This document shows, piece by piece, positions 61,845-64,000 of a DNA stretch of 64,000 bases. Positions within the stretch are counted from its first letter, which is position 1. Every line of letters begins with the position of its first letter. The stretch is from Phaeacidiphilus oryzae TH49 (GTDB lineage: Bacteria > Actinomycetota > Actinomycetes > Streptomycetales > Streptomycetaceae): positions 4,855,801-4,919,800 of the forward strand of contig NZ_JQMQ01000005.1 in assembly GCF_000744815.1 (NCBI RefSeq). Reading direction: 5' to 3'. Under the pieces are notes generated by a model. That model was not told the origin of the DNA. It worked only from the letters and a program-made list of their open reading frames with translations, and did no database searches. Position numbers and translations under genes: made by a program.

Positions 61845-62006
61845 TGCGCCTCCAAGCGTACGCAAGGGCGGGGGACCGCTGTCGAGCCGATATCCGGTGC
61901 GTCGGGGGAACGCCCAGGCGGGCCGGCCGGGTCCGGCGGGGGACAGCGAAACGGACTAATGGGAACTATTCGGACCAAGCGCTGAACGCGTGGCATAGTT
62001 CGAACC

Positions 62007-62774
62007 ATGGAGCAGCAGCAGGAGTACCAGAAGCCCCGGCCCCGACTGCGCGCGGACGAGCGGATCGTCGCGGCCTCCAGGGCCGGCTGGGAGGAGTGGC
62101 GGGCCGAGCGGCTCGCGGCGGTGACCTCGCCGGAGGGCAACCTGGCGCTGATCGAGACCCGCTGGCTGACGGACGGCGAGGAGGTCGAACCGGTCTCCGC
62201 CTCCGCCGGGCTGCCGCGGACCGTCGCCGTGACCGCCGTCCGCCGCACCGACCTCGCCACCGGCGGGGCCGAGCACGGGCTGCGCTTCTGGGACTCCGCC
62301 TCCCCGGCGATCCGCGCCTTCGAGGGGATCGACGTCTTCCCGTACAACCCGGAATGGGTGCTGGAGGCGGAGTACACGCCGGTGCCGGGCGGCCGGCTGG
62401 TCCCCTTCGAGCACATCCGGGACAACGGCGGCAGCCGCGACCTCGCCGTGCCGGGCGACCTCACCTTCACGCTGGACGACGTGGACGGGGAGGCGCGCGA
62501 GTACACGCTGCACGCCTTCGACGACGAGGGCACGCTGCTGCTGGTCTTCGGCGATCTCACCAATGGGCAGGACAGCTACGGGGCCGGCCGGTTCCTCTTC
62601 GTGACCCCGATCGGAGAGGGGCGGGCGCTGCTCGACTTCAACCGGGCGTTCGTGCCGCCGTGCGGCTTCTCCTCCGAGTTCAACTGCCCGATGCCGCCCC
62701 CGCAGAACCGATTCCCCTTCCGTATCGAGGCGGGCGAGAAGCGGCCGCTGTTCCGCGCGGGCTTCACCCACTGA
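62007..62774 (+). CDS. DUF1684 family protein
   Basis: 255 residues, soluble. It reads as a DUF1684 member: RWLTDGEEVEPVSASAGLPRTVAVTAVRR, IRAFEGIDVFPYNPEWVLEAEYTP, FGDLTNGQDSYGAGRFLFVTPIGEGRALLDFNRAFVPPCGFSSEFNCPMPPPQNRFPFRIEAGEK. The GxDxFPYNP and PPQNR segments are hallmarks. The family has no established function. ATG 62007 has no Shine-Dalgarno, and CATAGT (61994-61999) seven bases upstream suggests a leaderless transcript. It is divergent from hrpA. Confidence 0.87.
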   Translation: MEQQQEYQKPRPRLRADERIVAASRAGWEEWRAERLAAVTSPEGNLALIETRWLTDGEEVEPVSASAGLPRTVAVTAVRRTDLATGGAEHGLRFWDSASPAIRAFEGIDVFPYNPEWVLEAEYTPVPGGRLVPFEHIRDNGGSRDLAVPGDLTFTLDDVDGEAREYTLHAFDDEGTLLLVFGDLTNGQDSYGAGRFLFVTPIGEGRALLDFNRAFVPPCGFSSEFNCPMPPPQNRFPFRIEAGEKRPLFRAGFTH

Positions 62775-62802
62775 CCGCCCGGGGGGCCGCGCGGCCCGTG
62801 GC

Positions 62803-64000
62803 CTACCCGCGACGCAGCCGCAGGCCCCGTGGCGTCGGGGTGAAGCCCGCCGCCTCCAGGAGGCGGCCCAGGGGAGAGGTGAGCGCCGGGTCCCCGTTGG
62901 TGCGCTCCACCGTCAGGGACTCCACCGCGCCGCCGCCCACCGCGGCGGCCAGCGCCGTCACCGCCGGCTCCAGGACCTCCAGCTCCTCGTTCCAGGCCAG
63001 CAGCGTCTTGCCGCCCCGCTCGACGTAGAGGACCAGTTCGCCGCCGACCAGGACGACCAGCGCCCCCGCCTTACGCCCCGGCTTGTGCCCGCCCCGCCGG
63101 TCGCCCGCCCCCGCCGGCGGATCCGGCCACGGCAGCGCGGCACCGTAGGCGTTCGCCGGGTCGGCGGCGGCCAGCACCACCGCGCCGGTCTCCGCCGCCG
63201 TCGCGTTCACCGCGCGCAGCCGGTCGGCGCCCCCGTCCGTGGTGAACTGGGCGGCGCCCAGCCCCTCGACGAAGTAGCCCCGCCGAGCCCGCCCGGTCTC
63301 CTCGAACGCGCCGAGGACGCGGTACGCGGCGGCGAAGCCGCCCGGCGTCCGCTCGGACTGGACGGCGCCGCGGGTGACCACCCCGTGCCGGTCCAGCAGG
63401 GTCTGCGCCCGCGCGTGCGCCCGGTAGGTCTCCTCCTGCGAGCGCGCGGGCAGCAGCGACCACCGCCCGGCCATCTTCGGATCGGTCGCGGCGGCCGCCG
63501 CCCGGCGGCCCGCGCTGCCCACCCCGTACCGCCCGCGCGGGGTCGCCCGCCGGGCGCGGTGCGCCGTGGCGCCCGCCGTGCGCCCCGAGCCGAGGAGGGC
63601 GCGCATCGGCGCGAGGGTGTCGTTGCTGACCTGCCCGGCCCAGGTCAGGTCCCAGACGGCGGTGGCCAGCTGGGACGCCGACGGCGGTTCCAGCCCCTGC
63701 GAGGTCATGGACAGCCCGACCGCGTCCGCGAGCTGCCGGAAGAACAGCCCGTACCCCGGGGCGAGCGCCTCCAGCACCGCCCGGTGCACCGGCGTGGGCT
63801 CCACCGGCAGCGGCTCGCCGAGCAGTAGCGGCGCCGAGTCCGCCGGGTAGAGCGCCACCCAGCCGTCCTTGCCGGGCAGCGCGCCGGCGCCCGCCCACAG
63901 CACCTCGCCGCTCGCGGTGAGCTCGTCCAGCATCGAACCGGTGTAGTCCCGCACCCGGGCCGGCAGCACCAGCCGCTCCAGCGCCGAGGCCGGCACGGCC
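62803..64000 (-). CDS. Lhr-like ATP-dependent helicase, C-terminal part (runs off right edge)
   Basis: About 399 residues of the C-terminal end are visible; the helicase motor lies outside the window. The segment matches the C-terminal region of actinobacterial Lhr: RDYTGSMLDELTASGEVLWAGAGALPGKDGWVALYPAD, LFFRQLADAVG, LATAVWDLTWAGQVSNDTLAPMRALL, GRWSLLPARSQEETYRAHARAQTLLDRHGVVTRGAVQSERTPGGFAAAYRVL, and VLVGGELVLYVERGGKTLL. These winged-helix and Lhr-specific domains mark a DNA repair / nucleic-acid helicase. The 5' end continues beyond 64000; frame is intact to the TAG/TGA stop at 62803-62805. Confidence 0.85.
   Translation of the reverse strand, partial: AVPASALERLVLPARVRDYTGSMLDELTASGEVLWAGAGALPGKDGWVALYPADSAPLLLGEPLPVEPTPVHRAVLEALAPGYGLFFRQLADAVGLSMTSQGLEPPSASQLATAVWDLTWAGQVSNDTLAPMRALLGSGRTAGATAHRARRATPRGRYGVGSAGRRAAAAATDPKMAGRWSLLPARSQEETYRAHARAQTLLDRHGVVTRGAVQSERTPGGFAAAYRVLGAFEETGRARRGYFVEGLGAAQFTTDGGADRLRAVNATAAETGAVVLAAADPANAYGAALPWPDPPAGAGDRRGGHKPGRKAGALVVLVGGELVLYVERGGKTLLAWNEELEVLEPAVTALAAAVGGGAVESLTVERTNGDPALTSPLGRLLEAAGFTPTPRGLRLRRG

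Noticed and set aside
58686-61985. 1099-codon open frame on the plus strand
   Set aside because: Antisense to hrpA, which has all DEAH helicase motifs.
1-64000. Search for tRNA, rRNA, CRISPR, transposase or integrase genes
   Set aside because: No cloverleaf ending in CCA-like arms, no repeat-spacer array and no DDE or tyrosine-recombinase motif was found by eye; absence cannot be proved without a scan.

Overview
The window is chromosomal DNA of a high-GC actinomycete. Very strong GC bias at third codon positions, many GTG and TTG starts, short overlapping start/stop pairs, leaderless-looking promoters and a SapB/AmfS-type lanthipeptide locus all point to Streptomyces or a close relative in the Streptomycetaceae. 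From memory, several neighbours (acyl-CoA dehydrogenase acdH, citrate synthase, CopA/CopZ, RecD-like helicase) lie near one another in the S. coelicolor chromosome, so most of the window looks like ordinary chromosome core with a few accessory blocks. I found no rRNA, tRNA, CRISPR array, transposase or phage genes.

Layout. 0-4 kb: an unidentified partial gene, a GNAT acetyltransferase, a HAD hydrolase and a universal stress protein. 3.8-10.5 kb: a leucine/isovalerate (methylcrotonyl-CoA carboxylase) operon with a divergent TetR regulator and paired GTTAAC sites. 10.6-17.5 kb: a conserved protein, a PucR regulator and a divergent symporter / ureohydrolase / thiamine-pyrophosphate enzyme operon, probably for a guanidino compound. 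The last gene carries a one-base frameshift. 17.8-21.8 kb: a fused, asymmetric ABC exporter. 22.0-29.2 kb: a class III lanthipeptide locus (ramR, ramB, ramA, ramS, ramC order). Its regulator carries two TTA codons and an AdpA-like upstream site, and a perfect hairpin lies behind the precursor gene. 29.3-39.7 kb: a mixed block with a secreted PNGase A-like amidase, a coiled-coil protein with a degenerate Mrr-like domain, two exported proteins, a ZIP metal transporter under a Zur-like box, a secreted serine protease, a MarR regulator, a GNAT and a VOC protein. 39.9-44.7 kb: a RecD2-type helicase, citrate synthase and an SDR oxidoreductase.

44.8-51.2 kb is a compact pyroglutamate (5-oxoproline) locus. 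A leftward operon encodes DUF969 and DUF979 membrane proteins, pyroglutamyl peptidase and a DUF2891 protein; a rightward operon encodes 5-oxoprolinase PxpABC; a GntR/FadR-type regulator gene lies between. Matching TTGAACAA-type operators sit inside the promoter spacers of both operons, which makes this the best-supported regulatory unit of the window. 51.3-53.9 kb: copA-copZ behind a CsoR-type box. 53.9-64 kb: an SGNH hydrolase, a PrsW-like membrane protease, a secreted phosphodiesterase, HrpA helicase, a DUF1684 protein and the C-terminal part of an Lhr-like helicase that runs off the right edge.

All functions come from reading translated sequence and motifs by eye; no database search was possible. 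Starts were chosen from ribosome-binding sites, and these choices are given for each gene.
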